Source of the DNA: Pseudomonas tehranensis
GTDB taxonomy: Bacteria; Pseudomonadota; Gammaproteobacteria; Pseudomonadales; Pseudomonadaceae
Length of the DNA stretch: 64,000 nucleotides
NCBI RefSeq assembly: GCF_014268615.1
Contig: NZ_JABWQV010000004.1
Coordinates: 1 to 64,000, forward strand
Direction of reading: 5' to 3'
A program made the position numbers and the translations under genes. The notes under the pieces were generated by a model. It saw nothing but the letters and a program-made list of their open reading frames with translations. It was not told the DNA's origin and made no database searches. Positions 17,665-27,119 of the stretch are shown here, piece after piece (the stretch's first letter is position 1; the number at the start of each line of letters is the position of its first letter).

Positions 17665-20532
17665 CTACAGCGACACACAGGAATTCGATTTTTCTTCGGG
17701 TGCGATGGGGAACCCTTCACCGTCGGCGGATTTGGGTCGGGTGACGCGGTCTACCAGATACACCAGGCCGTGGTAGTCGATTTCGCCATGGCGCGTCAGA
17801 CCGATCTCGCAGGTGCGGCTGGTGGAGACGCCTTCGCTGCAATGCTGCACCGCGTCCTTGAGGGTTCGCAGTGAGTGGGCGTTGAGTTCCGGTGTAGTGA
17901 ACCCCTTGTCGCCGGCAAACCCACAGCAATGGATGCCTTCGGGGATCACGACTTGCTTGCTGCATTTGCGCGCCAGGTCGATCAGCGCCTGACTTTCGCC
18001 CAGGTGCTGGGTACTGCAAGTGACGTGTACGGCGATCGGTTCATCCTGGGGCGTGAATTCAAGGCGCTCCATCAAATGCGTACAAATGAAACGCACCGGA
18101 TCGTACAGGTCTAGTCGAACATTCCCCAGGTCCTGGACCAGCCGCAACGTGCAAGGGCTGGTGTCGCAGTAAATCGGGTCAATCCCGCCGCGGCTGGCGT
18201 GGAGCAGGGCGCCGATCAACTCCTGGCGCTTGTGCTCGGCCTGTTCCGCGTAGCCTTTGGAGGCGAAAGGTTGGCCGCAGCAGAGGCTGTCCACGTTGTC
18301 TGGGAAGACCACCTGATAGCCGGCTTTTTCCAGCAGCCGTTGAGTTTTTTCATACAGCGACATCTGTTCTTTATCACCCGCCGCCGGAGCCATTGCCCGC
18401 GACACGCAGGCGGCCAGATAGACCACGCGGGGGCGTGCGTCGGACACGGCCGGGCTGAAGCGGATGGCTTTTTCCGGCTGCGGCATGGCGTTGTCCCACT
18501 GAGGCACCTGGCCCTTCGATAAGCGGGTCAGGCCGGCTGACAAGCGAGCCAGGCGCGGCGCGCCCAGCAACATTCGGGCGCCGTTGGCGACGTGCAGGGT
18601 AAAGCGTGCCCCTTGCAGCGCCGTGGCGAAATGGCTTGCAAGCCAGTCGGCGGTTTTCGTACGTGTGGCGGTACGCGCGCGAAGCTTTTTCACCAGCTCG
18701 CCGGTGTTGATGCCGACCGGGCAGCGTTGTGCGCATAAGCCGGTGGCGGCGCAGGTGTCGATGCCCTGATATTGATAGGCCGTTTCCAGTTCTGAAGTGT
18801 CGATGCCTGCGCGCTTTTTCGCCTGGATGTCGCGCCAGATCACGATGCGCTGGCGCGGGCTCAAGGTCAGGTCTTTCGACGGACAGACCGGCTCGCAGAA
18901 GCCGCATTCGATGCACTTGTCCACTATCTCGTCGGCCGCTGGCAGCGGCTTGAGGTGCTTGAGGTGGATTTGTGGGTCTTCGCTGAGCACCACGTCCGGG
19001 TTGAGGATGCCGTTAGGGTCGAGCAGGCGTTTGAGTTGCCACATCAACTGGTAGGCGTCGCTGCCCCACTCCAGTTCGACGAATGGCGCCATGTTGCGTC
19101 CGGTGCCGTGTTCGGCCTTCAGCGAACCGCCGAACTCCACCGCCACCAACTGCGCCACGTCGTCCATGAACGCTTGATAGCGCGCAACTTCTTCGGCGTT
19201 GTTGAAGCCTTGGGTGAAGACAAAGTGCAGATTGCCTTCCAGCGCGTGCCCGAAAAGAATTGCTTCGTCGTAGTGATGTTTGTCGAACAGCTCGATCAGG
19301 CGGTTCACGCCAATGGCCAGTTGCTCGACCGGAAAGGTCACGTCTTCGATGATCACCGTGGTTCCGGTTTTGCGGACCGCGCCCACTGCTGGAAAAGTGT
19401 CTTTGCGGATGGCCCAGAGTCGGGCGTTTTCTCGCGGGTCTTCGGTGAAGTCGATCTGTTTTTCCACAGGGAAACCGGCCAGCGATGCCATGATCCGGGC
19501 CAGTTGCTCTTGCAGCAAAGATGACGAAGCCGCGCGGGACTCAATCAACAGGGCGCAGGCATTTGTCGACAGATGCTGTACGAAATCCGGCATGCCCGGT
19601 TTGTCCTGCACCGAACGCAAGCTGCGCCGGTCCAGCAGTTCCACCGCCGATACCGGTTGGCTTTTCAACACCGTGACGGCGTTGCAGCAGGTTTCCACGT
19701 CCGGGAAGACGATCAGCGCCGAGGCTTTGTTCGGGTGATCGATGACGGTGTTGTAGGTCACCGCGCTGATGAAACCGAGGGTGCCTTCGGAGCCCACCAG
19801 CAAATGGCTCAAGATATCCACAGGCTCGTCGTAATCCACCAAGGCATTGAGCGACAGGCCGGTGGTATTTTTCAGACGGTATTTGTGGCGAATTCGAGCC
19901 GCCAGTTCGGTGTTGGCGCGGGTCTCGCGGCCAAGGGTTGTCAGACGCTCCAGCAGTTCGCCATGGCTTGTACGAAAGGCCGCCACGCTGGCTTCATCCT
20001 CAGTGTCCAGATGGGTGCCATCGGCCAGTACCAGGCGGATGCCGGCGAGGGTGTGATAGGTGTTTTGCGCTGTGCCGCAGCACATGCCGCTGGCATTGTT
20101 GGCGACGATGCCGCCGATTTTGCAGGCGTTGATCGATGCCGGATCGGGGCCGATCTTGCGGCCGAACGGTGCCAGCCAGGCATTGGCCTGGGCGCCGATC
20201 ACGCCGGGCTGCAAGCGAATCTGCATGCCTTCTTGGCGAATCTCGCGAGCGTTCCAGTTATCCCCCAGCACGATCAGCACCGAGTCGCTGATGGCTTGGC
20301 CGGACAGGCTGGTGCCGGCCGCGCGGAACGTGACCGGAACGTGGTCGCGTTGGGCCAGTTGCAGCAGCGCCACCACTTCGTTTTCGGATTCGACGCGGAT
20401 CACCAGTTTCGGAACCAGCCGATAGAAACTGGCATCGGTGCCGAAGGCCAGTGTCGACAGCGGGTCGTCGAAACGTCTTTTTGCCGGGATCAGTTGTTGT
20501 ACATCGCGCAGGAACGGGGCCGGGAGGGTCAT
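17665..20532 (-). CDS. dld: FAD/4Fe-4S D-lactate dehydrogenase (Dld-II type)
   Basis: A 955-residue fused flavin and iron-sulfur oxidoreductase. The N-terminal PCMH-type FAD domain (RAAGTSLSGQAISDS near residue 75) and FAD-oxidase C-terminal domain are followed by two ferredoxin motifs, CIECGFCEPVCPSKD (about 550) and CAATGLCAQRCPVG, and a C-terminal CCG domain with CCGQPFASKG and CCGFAGDKGF. This layout matches the D-lactate:quinone dehydrogenases of pseudomonads. The start overlaps lutC by ATGA, and the operon also holds lldP and lutABC. A D-2-hydroxyglutarate or glycolate dehydrogenase role is less likely in this context. Confidence 0.9.
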   Translation of the reverse strand: MTLPAPFLRDVQQLIPAKRRFDDPLSTLAFGTDASFYRLVPKLVIRVESENEVVALLQLAQRDHVPVTFRAAGTSLSGQAISDSVLIVLGDNWNAREIRQEGMQIRLQPGVIGAQANAWLAPFGRKIGPDPASINACKIGGIVANNASGMCCGTAQNTYHTLAGIRLVLADGTHLDTEDEASVAAFRTSHGELLERLTTLGRETRANTELAARIRHKYRLKNTTGLSLNALVDYDEPVDILSHLLVGSEGTLGFISAVTYNTVIDHPNKASALIVFPDVETCCNAVTVLKSQPVSAVELLDRRSLRSVQDKPGMPDFVQHLSTNACALLIESRAASSSLLQEQLARIMASLAGFPVEKQIDFTEDPRENARLWAIRKDTFPAVGAVRKTGTTVIIEDVTFPVEQLAIGVNRLIELFDKHHYDEAILFGHALEGNLHFVFTQGFNNAEEVARYQAFMDDVAQLVAVEFGGSLKAEHGTGRNMAPFVELEWGSDAYQLMWQLKRLLDPNGILNPDVVLSEDPQIHLKHLKPLPAADEIVDKCIECGFCEPVCPSKDLTLSPRQRIVIWRDIQAKKRAGIDTSELETAYQYQGIDTCAATGLCAQRCPVGINTGELVKKLRARTATRTKTADWLASHFATALQGARFTLHVANGARMLLGAPRLARLSAGLTRLSKGQVPQWDNAMPQPEKAIRFSPAVSDARPRVVYLAACVSRAMAPAAGDKEQMSLYEKTQRLLEKAGYQVVFPDNVDSLCCGQPFASKGYAEQAEHKRQELIGALLHASRGGIDPIYCDTSPCTLRLVQDLGNVRLDLYDPVRFICTHLMERLEFTPQDEPIAVHVTCSTQHLGESQALIDLARKCSKQVVIPEGIHCCGFAGDKGFTTPELNAHSLRTLKDAVQHCSEGVSTSRTCEIGLTRHGEIDYHGLVYLVDRVTRPKSADGEGFPIAPEEKSNSCVSL

Positions 20533-21200
20533 TGGTCCTCCAGAATCAAAACCACCAGATCCTTCGGACCATGGGCGCCATAGGCCAGCACTTGTTCGAT
20601 GTCGGCCGTCTTGGAGGGGCCCGACACCAGCAATGCGTTGGTAGGCATGCCTTGGGCCCAGGCGAACTCCTGCTGCACTTCATAAAAGTTATCGCGGATT
20701 TCGCTGGCCTTGAGCAACGCAAAATGCACTGGCGGAACCAGGCTCATCAGCCGCGGTTCTTCCCGCGTCGGCCAGAGAATCAGGCTGCCGGTCGCGGCAA
20801 TGGCGCCCAGAGTCGCGGTCAGGCTGGCGGGGGTGTCGTTGAACAGCTCTGCTTTCCATTCCTCCACCGGGCGGTCGTAAGCCTTGAGGGTTGGCAGCTC
20901 GGGATTGTTCGCCCAGAACTGTGTGATTTTTTGCCCGTGCGGCGTCGTCGGGGCGATGAGCAGGCTTGGCAATTGACGGTCGCGCAGCAACTGAGCCAGC
21001 AGCGCAGGCCAACCTTCGCCAGACGTCAGGTGGATTTCAGTGTGCACCGCTTCCATCAGTTTGCGCAGTTGAGCGATGCGCTCTTCGGGGGCGTAGCGAT
21101 AGATTTTCGTCACCAGTTCGACATCGAAGTTGTCGGCCACTGGCGTGGTGCCGGTCAGGCTTTTACGCAGCTTGGCGAGGATGTTTCCCTTGGCGCTCAT
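20529..21200 (-). CDS. lutC: Lactate utilization protein C (LutC/LldG, LUD domain)
   Basis: A 223-residue LUD-domain (DUF162) protein beginning MSAKGNILAKLRKSL. The conserved C-terminal segment ALLVSGPSKTADIEQVLAYG, followed by GPKDLVVLIL, is characteristic of LutC. With LutA and LutB it forms the iron-sulfur L-lactate oxidation complex. Both ends overlap its neighbours by ATGA. Confidence 0.92.
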   Translation of the reverse strand: MSAKGNILAKLRKSLTGTTPVADNFDVELVTKIYRYAPEERIAQLRKLMEAVHTEIHLTSGEGWPALLAQLLRDRQLPSLLIAPTTPHGQKITQFWANNPELPTLKAYDRPVEEWKAELFNDTPASLTATLGAIAATGSLILWPTREEPRLMSLVPPVHFALLKASEIRDNFYEVQQEFAWAQGMPTNALLVSGPSKTADIEQVLAYGAHGPKDLVVLILEDQ

Positions 21201-22666
21201 CGACGGTCTCCCTGCTGGTTCAGGTGTTCGCGGGCCAGGTCATGCAATGAGCGGGCGGCGGGTTTGGGGGCGCTGTGGTTTTGCGTCCAGGGGCCGACGT
21301 TAGCGGGCATCAGGGCGCGCAGGCGCGTGGTGAGGAAAGCGAACAGCCGATACAGGCGCGGTGAACTGTTGAGTCGGGCCCAGGCGTTCCAGATGAAGCG
21401 CTCCTTGGGCGAATACTTACTGCCCTGGCCGCGCATCACCGGGTTCGGACTGTCCGGTGCCTTGACGTTTTCTTCGCGCAGGCGCCGCAACAGCGCCGGA
21501 ATTGGAATCTTCACCGGGCACACTTCACCGCAGGCACCGCACAGCGAAGAGGCGCTTGGGTGGTCCGGCACTTTGGCCAGGCCGACCATATGCGGAGTGA
21601 TGATTTTTCCGATAGGCCCCGGGTAAACCTCGCCGTAGGCATGACCACCGATTCGGGTGTAGACCGGGCAATGATTCATGCAGGCGCCGCAACGAATGCA
21701 GTTCAGGGTCTGGCGCAGTTCGCTGTCGGCAAAGGCCTGGCTGCGGCCATTGTCCAGCAGGACCAGGTGGACTTCCTGGGGACCGTCCAGTTCGTTGGCC
21801 TTGCGTGGGCCGGAGATCATGTTGACGTAGGTGGTGATCGGCTGGCCGAGGGCCGAGCGGGTCAGCAGCGAGAGCAGCGGCACCACGTCCCGCAGGTTCT
21901 CCACGACTTTTTCAATGCCGGTCACGGCAATGTGGACCGGTGGCACGGTGGTGGACATCCGCCCGTTGCCTTCGTTTTCCACCAGCAGCAGTGTGCCGGT
22001 TTCGGCAACGGCGAAGTTGACGCCGGAGACGCCGATGTCAGCCTCGAAGAATTTCTGCCGCAAGACCTTGCGACCGATCTGAATGAGTTGGTCAACGTCC
22101 TTGGTGTACTCCACGCCAAGTTTGTCGTGGAACAAGGACGCGACCTGACCGGCGTTCTTGTGGATCGCCGGCATAATGATGTGTGAAGGCTTCTCGTGGT
22201 CGAGCTGGACGATGTATTCCCCCATGTCGGACTCGAGACATTCAATGTCCCGACCCTCGAGGAAATGGTTCATCTCCATCTCTTCGCTGACCATCGATTT
22301 GCCCTTGATCACTTGCCGCGCCTCGTGAGCGCGGATGATCGAGAGGACGATGCCATTGGCTTCGTCCACCGTTTCCGCCCAGTGTACTTTCACACCGTTG
22401 CGGGTCAGGTTGGTTTCAAGCTGCTCGAGCAGGTCGGGCAACTTCGATAACGCACGAGCGCGGACGGCATTGCCCAGCACGCGCAGATGTTCTCTTTCGT
22501 GGGCATCGCTGAAGGACGCTGCCCGCTTGGTCATCAGTGAATCCATCGCTGTGCGAAAGTTATTTCGCAGTTGCGTGTCGTCCAGCGCCTTGTGGGCCCG
22601 GGCGCGAAAATCTTCCTGCGCCGCAATCGGCACTTCAACGGTCGGAATCAGCGTCGGTGTGCTCAT
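21197..22666 (-). CDS. lutB: Lactate utilization iron-sulfur protein B (LutB/LldF)
   Basis: A 489-residue protein with an N-terminal LUD domain and C-terminal double 4Fe-4S cluster motifs: CIRCGACMNHCPVYTRIGG (about residue 320) and CGACGEVCPVKIPI. Nearly all the LutB family signatures are visible, including NEGNGRM and YPGPIGK. It is the likely electron-transfer subunit for L-lactate oxidation to pyruvate. The start at 22666 is chosen because its ATG overlaps the lutA stop; the reading frame extends further upstream but inside lutA. Confidence 0.92.
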   Translation of the reverse strand: MSTPTLIPTVEVPIAAQEDFRARAHKALDDTQLRNNFRTAMDSLMTKRAASFSDAHEREHLRVLGNAVRARALSKLPDLLEQLETNLTRNGVKVHWAETVDEANGIVLSIIRAHEARQVIKGKSMVSEEMEMNHFLEGRDIECLESDMGEYIVQLDHEKPSHIIMPAIHKNAGQVASLFHDKLGVEYTKDVDQLIQIGRKVLRQKFFEADIGVSGVNFAVAETGTLLLVENEGNGRMSTTVPPVHIAVTGIEKVVENLRDVVPLLSLLTRSALGQPITTYVNMISGPRKANELDGPQEVHLVLLDNGRSQAFADSELRQTLNCIRCGACMNHCPVYTRIGGHAYGEVYPGPIGKIITPHMVGLAKVPDHPSASSLCGACGEVCPVKIPIPALLRRLREENVKAPDSPNPVMRGQGSKYSPKERFIWNAWARLNSSPRLYRLFAFLTTRLRALMPANVGPWTQNHSAPKPAARSLHDLAREHLNQQGDRR

Positions 22667-23487
22667 ACGACACCCCCGGTGCGCTGCCAGAGGAAGCTCG
22701 CCAGGTGCTGGCCGCGTAACGCCTCTTGCTGTTTCTCCAGTGCGCCGTTGATATTCATCAGGCAGCCACAGTCGGCACTGACGACCTGGTGCGCGCCGGA
22801 CTCCTTCAGCGCGCGGGTCTTGTCGGCCACCATCGCGCCGGAAATATCCGGCATGCGAACGCTGAATGTCCCACCAAACCCACAGCATTCACTTTCATGG
22901 CTGTGTTCGACTCGCTCCACGTTGTCCAGCTGCGCCAGTAAGGCGCGGCCATGCAGGTGGGTGTTCATTTCCCGGCGTGCCGAGCAGGAGGTGTGTAGCG
23001 CGATCTTCACCGGCTCGCCACTGTCCTGAAACTGCACCTTGCAGACAAATAACAAGAACTCGGCCAACTCATAGGTGCGGGCCGCCAGGGCCTGGACCTG
23101 TTTGAGCGTATCGGGCTCGTCCTTGAACAGGTCGGCGTAATGCTCGCGCAGCATGCCGGCACAGGAGCCCGACGGCACCACCACCGGATAATCCCCGGCA
23201 AACAACGCCAATTGCGCCCGGGCTACCGTCCGGGCCTGCTCGGTGTAACCGGAGGTGTACGCCGGTTGCCCGCAACAGGTTTGCCCTTGCGGGTAGTCCA
23301 CCTGGATCCCTTCGCGCTGCAAAAGATGAATCGCATCCATCCCGGCTTCGGGATAGAACAGGTCCACCACGCAGGTTCCGAACAGGTAAACCCGTTCGGG
23401 CTTGTTGCTGGGATATTGCCTAGGCTCGGGCAATGGCGGGGCGACACGGGTCGCATTCGGCACGGCGTTGTAAAAAAGCTCGCTCAT
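22663..23487 (-). CDS. lutA: Lactate utilization protein A (LutA/LldE)
   Basis: A 274-residue protein made of two CCG domains (QTCCGQPAYTSGY and SECCGFGGTFSVR), the cysteine-rich modules found in LutA, GlpC and heterodisulfide reductases. In Bacillus subtilis and Shewanella the LutABC complex oxidises L-lactate. It is the first gene after a 151-base spacer with two hairpins that separates it from lldP, and it is coupled to lutB by a 4-base overlap. Confidence 0.92.
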   Translation of the reverse strand: MSELFYNAVPNATRVAPPLPEPRQYPSNKPERVYLFGTCVVDLFYPEAGMDAIHLLQREGIQVDYPQGQTCCGQPAYTSGYTEQARTVARAQLALFAGDYPVVVPSGSCAGMLREHYADLFKDEPDTLKQVQALAARTYELAEFLLFVCKVQFQDSGEPVKIALHTSCSARREMNTHLHGRALLAQLDNVERVEHSHESECCGFGGTFSVRMPDISGAMVADKTRALKESGAHQVVSADCGCLMNINGALEKQQEALRGQHLASFLWQRTGGVV

Positions 23488-23526
23488 CAGGCGTGTCTCC
23501 GGGTGGTCCCGGTTATCCGTCCGCTG

Positions 23527-23564
23527 AGGCTGCTGAATATAGATAAGGAATCTTTCAGCAGCCT
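23527..23564. promoter_or_regulatory. Intra-operon hairpin 1 (lldP-lutA spacer)
   Basis: An 11-bp perfect stem, AGGCTGCTGAA/TTCAGCAGCCT, closes a 16-base loop. It lies 40 bases before lutA. With the second hairpin it could form a partial stop or mRNA processing point between lldP and lutABC-dld. Confidence 0.55.
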
Positions 23565-23587
23565 TGCAGACCCGGTTATCAATAGCA

Positions 23588-23611
23588 GACGCCGAATCGT
23601 GGTTCGGCGTC
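23588..23611. terminator. Intra-operon hairpin 2 after lldP
   Basis: GACGCCGAA-TCGTGG-TTCGGCGTC is a perfect 9-bp stem located 28 bases after the lldP stop (minus-strand transcription). The minus strand continues with TGCTATTGAT, a weak U-tract. On the plus strand a run CGTTCTTTTT follows. It probably lowers read-through from lldP into lutABC. Confidence 0.55.
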
Positions 23612-23638
23612 GTTCTTTTTCGGTGTTAGCTGTCGTGC

Positions 23639-25333
23639 TTAGTGCACCAGCATGCCGGTGAGCCAATAGGCCTGGGCCAAGGTGATCAAGCCCACGATCG
23701 TTGCAAAGAATAGGCTGTGTTTCAGGGTGAAGCGGAACAGATCCGACTCCTTGCCCACCAGGCCGGTCGCAGCGCAGGCCACGGCAATGGACTGTGGCGA
23801 AATCATCTTGCCGGTCACGCCGCCGCTGGTATTGGCGGCTACCAGCAATGTGTCATTGACGCCGATCTGGTGCGCGGTGGTGGCTTGCAGCGAGCCGAAC
23901 AGCGCGTTGGACGAGGTATCGGAACCGGTCAGGAATACTCCCAGCCAGCCCAGGAATGGCGAGAAGAACGGGAACGCCGCGCCCGTGCCGGCCAACACCA
24001 GGGCCATGGTGGACGACATGCCCGAGAAGTTGGTGACGAAGGCGAACGCCAACACCATGCCAATGGACAGGATAGGCCACCGCAGCTCGTAGAAGGTTTC
24101 TTTTAAAGTGGTAAGACCAGTTCCAAGGTTGATCTTCAGCACCAGCATCGAGATCAATGCCGAAAAGAAAATCGCCGTGCCGGTGGCGGAAATCGGATCA
24201 AGTTTGAAGATGGCCGGGATGGCTGTTGGATTGGTCACGATCGGCGCGACCTTGATCACCATCTGATCCAGGTGCGGGATGGCGAAATTGAATACCCAGC
24301 CGTACATCGATCCGCCCGGGGCGAACATGGCCTTGAACGGTTTGAGCGTCCAGATCGTCACCAGCACGGTGAGGATCAGGAACGGTGACCAGGCCTTGAT
24401 GATTTCTCCCAGGCTGTAGGGGGAAGCCACGGTGCTGCGCGGCTGGCCGAAACCGCCGACGCTGGCGGTAATGGCTGCGCTGGAGGTGGCGCCGGCAATC
24501 TGCGCGCCGGCAGTGCGTTTTGGCTGCCAGACTTTCAGGAACAGAGTCAGGGAAACCAGGCTGGCCAGAGCCGAGGTGATGTCCGGCAGTTCCGGGCCGA
24601 TGAAGTTGGAGGTGAAGTATTGGGTGATGGCGAAGCTCAAGCCTGCCACCAGCGCTGCCGGCCAGGTTTCCCGTACGCCGCGCACACCGTCCATCATGAA
24701 CACCAGCCAGAACGGCACGAACAGCGACAACAATGGCAACTGACGGCCCGTCATGGCGCCGATCTTGAACGCGTCGATCCCGGTGACCTGACCGGCCACG
24801 ATAATCGGAATGCCCAGGGCGCCGAAGGCCACGGGGGCGGTGTTGGCGATCAGGCACAGGCCAGCGGCGTACAGGGGGTTGAAGCCCAGGCCGACCAACA
24901 GTGCTGCAGTAATCGCTACCGGCGCGCCGAAGCCGGCGGCACCTTCCAGAAATGCCCCGAAGCAAAAGCCGATCAACAGCACCTGAAGGCGCTGGTCATC
25001 GGTGATCGACAGCACCGAGCTGCGGATCACTTCGAACTGGCCGCTCTTGACGGTCAGTTTGTAGAGAAATACTGCCGCGACGATGATCCAGGCGATCGGC
25101 CACAGGCCATAGGCAAAACCATAACCGGCTGCAGCGAACGCCATGTCCGCCGGCATTTGAAACGCGAAGATCGCCACGGCGATCGCCAGGGCCAGAGTGA
25201 TGCTGCCGGCCACATGTCCCTTGAGGCGAAACACCGCCAGGGCCAGGAAGAAAAATACAATGGGAATGACGGCCGCAAGTGCGGACAAGCCGAGGCTGCC
25301 GAGCGGGCTGTAGAGCTGTTGCCAGGTTTGCAT
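23639..25333 (-). CDS. lldP: L-lactate permease (LctP family)
   Basis: A 564-residue inner-membrane lactate:proton symporter of the LctP family with at least 12 hydrophobic segments. Conserved stretches include [31 protein letters not shown] and [15 protein letters not shown]. The 564-residue length is normal. It is the first gene of the lactate operon, divergent from the FadR-type regulator and just downstream of its operator palindrome. It should import L- and D-lactate, perhaps glycolate. Confidence 0.95.
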   Translation of the reverse strand: MQTWQQLYSPLGSLGLSALAAVIPIVFFFLALAVFRLKGHVAGSITLALAIAVAIFAFQMPADMAFAAAGYGFAYGLWPIAWIIVAAVFLYKLTVKSGQFEVIRSSVLSITDDQRLQVLLIGFCFGAFLEGAAGFGAPVAITAALLVGLGFNPLYAAGLCLIANTAPVAFGALGIPIIVAGQVTGIDAFKIGAMTGRQLPLLSLFVPFWLVFMMDGVRGVRETWPAALVAGLSFAITQYFTSNFIGPELPDITSALASLVSLTLFLKVWQPKRTAGAQIAGATSSAAITASVGGFGQPRSTVASPYSLGEIIKAWSPFLILTVLVTIWTLKPFKAMFAPGGSMYGWVFNFAIPHLDQMVIKVAPIVTNPTAIPAIFKLDPISATGTAIFFSALISMLVLKINLGTGLTTLKETFYELRWPILSIGMVLAFAFVTNFSGMSSTMALVLAGTGAAFPFFSPFLGWLGVFLTGSDTSSNALFGSLQATTAHQIGVNDTLLVAANTSGGVTGKMISPQSIAVACAATGLVGKESDLFRFTLKHSLFFATIVGLITLAQAYWLTGMLVH

Positions 25334-25386
25334 AGTGGGTGGGCCCCTAATTGTTGTTGGTCAGGCACTGGTCAGCGATTTTGGGT

Positions 25387-25403
25387 AATTGGTAAGACCA
25401 ATT
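25387..25403. promoter_or_regulatory. FadR-subfamily operator (likely LldR site)
   Basis: AATTGGT-AAG-ACCAATT is a perfect 7-3-7 palindrome in the 263-base lldP/lldR intergenic region. TGGT-N3-ACCA is the core bound by FadR-subfamily GntR regulators such as LldR and PdhR. It lies 53 bases upstream of the lldP start, a position suited to lactate-relieved repression. The rest of the gap (25404-25596) shows no other clear element. Confidence 0.75.
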
Positions 25404-25596
25404 TACAAGCGCTGTCGGCTAGGGTAAAAGCCTTGGTTGTCGCATGTCAATTTGCCGCTCTGAAACTTTCGTCGAATGAGGGCGGTCGTTGGCATCTGAT
25501 CTGTGGGTATAAGTGGCTTCTGGAGGGTGTCGGCGGGGCGCGGATAGGCCAGAATAGAGAGCCCGGCGAGCCGTCGGGATCGTGGAGAGTCGAGTT

Positions 25597-26364
25597 ATGG
25601 GGTTTGATCAGATTCGTCAGCGCCGTTTGTCTGACGATATTGTCGAGCGGCTTGAAGGAATGATCCTTGAAGGCACGCTGAAATCCGGCGAACGCCTGCC
25701 CGCCGAGCGTGCCTTGGCTGAGCAGTTCGGCGTGTCACGCCCTTCGTTGCGCGAAGCGATTCAGAAACTGGCGGCCAAGGGTTTGCTGGTCAGTCGTCAG
25801 GGTGGTGGCAACTATGTGGTGGAGTCGCTGGGCTCAACCTTCAGTGATCCACTGTTGCAGTTGTTGGAAAGCAATCCTGAAGCGCAACGTGATTTGCTGG
25901 AGTTTCGCCATACCCTGGAAGCTTCCTGCGCTTACTACGCGGCACAGCGGGCCACTGACGTGGATCGCGAGCGGCTGACGGCGGCGTTCGAGGAGCTTCA
26001 GGATTGCTATTCACGCCATGAAAACGTGAGCCGGGCAGAGGAGGGCGCGGCCGATGCGCGGTTTCACCTGGCCATCGCCGAAGCCAGTCACAATGCAGTG
26101 TTGCTGCATACGATTCGTGGCCTGTTCGACCTACTCAAACGCAACGTCGTCACCAACATTGGCGGCATGTACAAGCAGCGCAGCGAAACCCGAGACATGC
26201 TCATCAGCCAGCATCGGGAGTTGTACCAGGCCATTATGGGCGGGCACGCCGAGCAGGCCCGGGAAGTCTCCAGCCGGCATATTCTGTATGTGCAGGAAGT
26301 GTTGGAAGAGGTACGTCAGGAAGTGCAGCGGGTGGCGCGGGCGGAGCGGCGCAAGGGGATGTAG
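25597..26364 (+). CDS. lldR: GntR/FadR-family lactate regulator (LldR)
   Basis: A 255-residue regulator with an N-terminal winged helix-turn-helix (GERLPAERALAEQFGVSRPS plus LREAIQKLAAKG) and an FCD ligand-binding domain (LEFRHTLEASCAYYAAQRAT, later HLAIAEASHNAVL and SQHRELYQAI). FCD domains bind a metal through Asp/His residues and sense small organic acids. The start at 25597 is preferred over an in-frame GTG at 25582 because GGAG lies upstream and the protein begins at the usual position. It is divergent from lldP, and its operator lies between, so it probably represses lactate uptake and oxidation. Confidence 0.92.
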   Translation: MGFDQIRQRRLSDDIVERLEGMILEGTLKSGERLPAERALAEQFGVSRPSLREAIQKLAAKGLLVSRQGGGNYVVESLGSTFSDPLLQLLESNPEAQRDLLEFRHTLEASCAYYAAQRATDVDRERLTAAFEELQDCYSRHENVSRAEEGAADARFHLAIAEASHNAVLLHTIRGLFDLLKRNVVTNIGGMYKQRSETRDMLISQHRELYQAIMGGHAEQAREVSSRHILYVQEVLEEVRQEVQRVARAERRKGM

Positions 26365-26390
26365 TCAATTGGTTCTGTAGCGATTGGACC

Positions 26391-26482
26391 CCTGTGGGAG
26401 CGAGCCTGCTCGCGAAAACGGTCTGTCAGACACATCAAGGTTGCATGTGCCTCCGTCATCGCGAGCAGGCTCGCTCCCACAT
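26391..26482. repeat. Inverted REP pair (REPIN)
   Basis: CTGTGGGAGCGAGCCTGCTC (26392-26411) and its inverted copy GAGCAGGCTCGCTCCCAC (26463-26480) face each other about 50 bases apart. It lies between lldR and smpB, which converge, so it sits in a typical 3'-to-3' spot. The core differs at a few bases from the pair at 1-86. Confidence 0.88.
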
Positions 26483-26518
26483 TGGATCTTCAGCGAACAC
26501 AGAGCCCAGGCGAAAGAG

Positions 26519-27001
26519 TCAGTCTTCCTTGCCCTTGTTACGCACCGCGCGTTGCAGCTCGCGACCGGCGTCGCGTTCGCGCTCGGTATCACGCTTGTCG
26601 TATTCCTTCTTGCCTTTGCCCAGCGCAATTTCGCACTTGATCAAATGCTTGCTCCAGTACAACGACGTGCAGACGCAGGCGTAGCCTTTTTGCTGCACGG
26701 ACGCGAAGAGCTTTTCCAGCTCGCGCCTGTTGAGCAGCAGCTTGCGCGAGCGTGTCGGATCGGCGATGACGTGGGTGCTGGCGGTGGTCAGGGGCGTGAT
26801 ATGGCTGCCCAGCAGCCAGGCCTCGCCGTCCTTGAGCAGCACATAACTGTCGACCAGTTGCGCCTTGCCTGCACGTAAGCTCTTTACTTCCCAGCCGGCC
26901 AGGACCATGCCAGCCTCGAAACGCTGTTCGATGAAGTAGTCGTGTCGCGCTTTTTTATTTTGCGCGATGGTCCCTGTGGGGTGTTTCTTCTGTTTAGCCA
27001 T
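26519..27001 (-). CDS. smpB: SsrA-binding protein SmpB
   Basis: A 160-residue tmRNA-binding protein. It begins [20 protein letters not shown] and has the conserved [19 protein letters not shown] region and the basic C-terminal tail [18 protein letters not shown] that enters the mRNA channel. Its partner ssrA is in this window at 16789-17182, about 9.3 kb away. The start at 27001 is chosen because it gives the normal family length. Confidence 0.97.
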   Translation of the reverse strand: MAKQKKHPTGTIAQNKKARHDYFIEQRFEAGMVLAGWEVKSLRAGKAQLVDSYVLLKDGEAWLLGSHITPLTTASTHVIADPTRSRKLLLNRRELEKLFASVQQKGYACVCTSLYWSKHLIKCEIALGKGKKEYDKRDTERERDAGRELQRAVRNKGKED

Positions 27002-27119
27002 AGGGGCGGCATTATAGGCAGTTGCGGGCGTGTCGGCTACGGTGAAGCTACGTGCTTGAGCAGGTTGAATGAATCCCGGACAATGCGGCCTCTTTTTCGA
27101 ACGCTTGGGCGTGATCACG

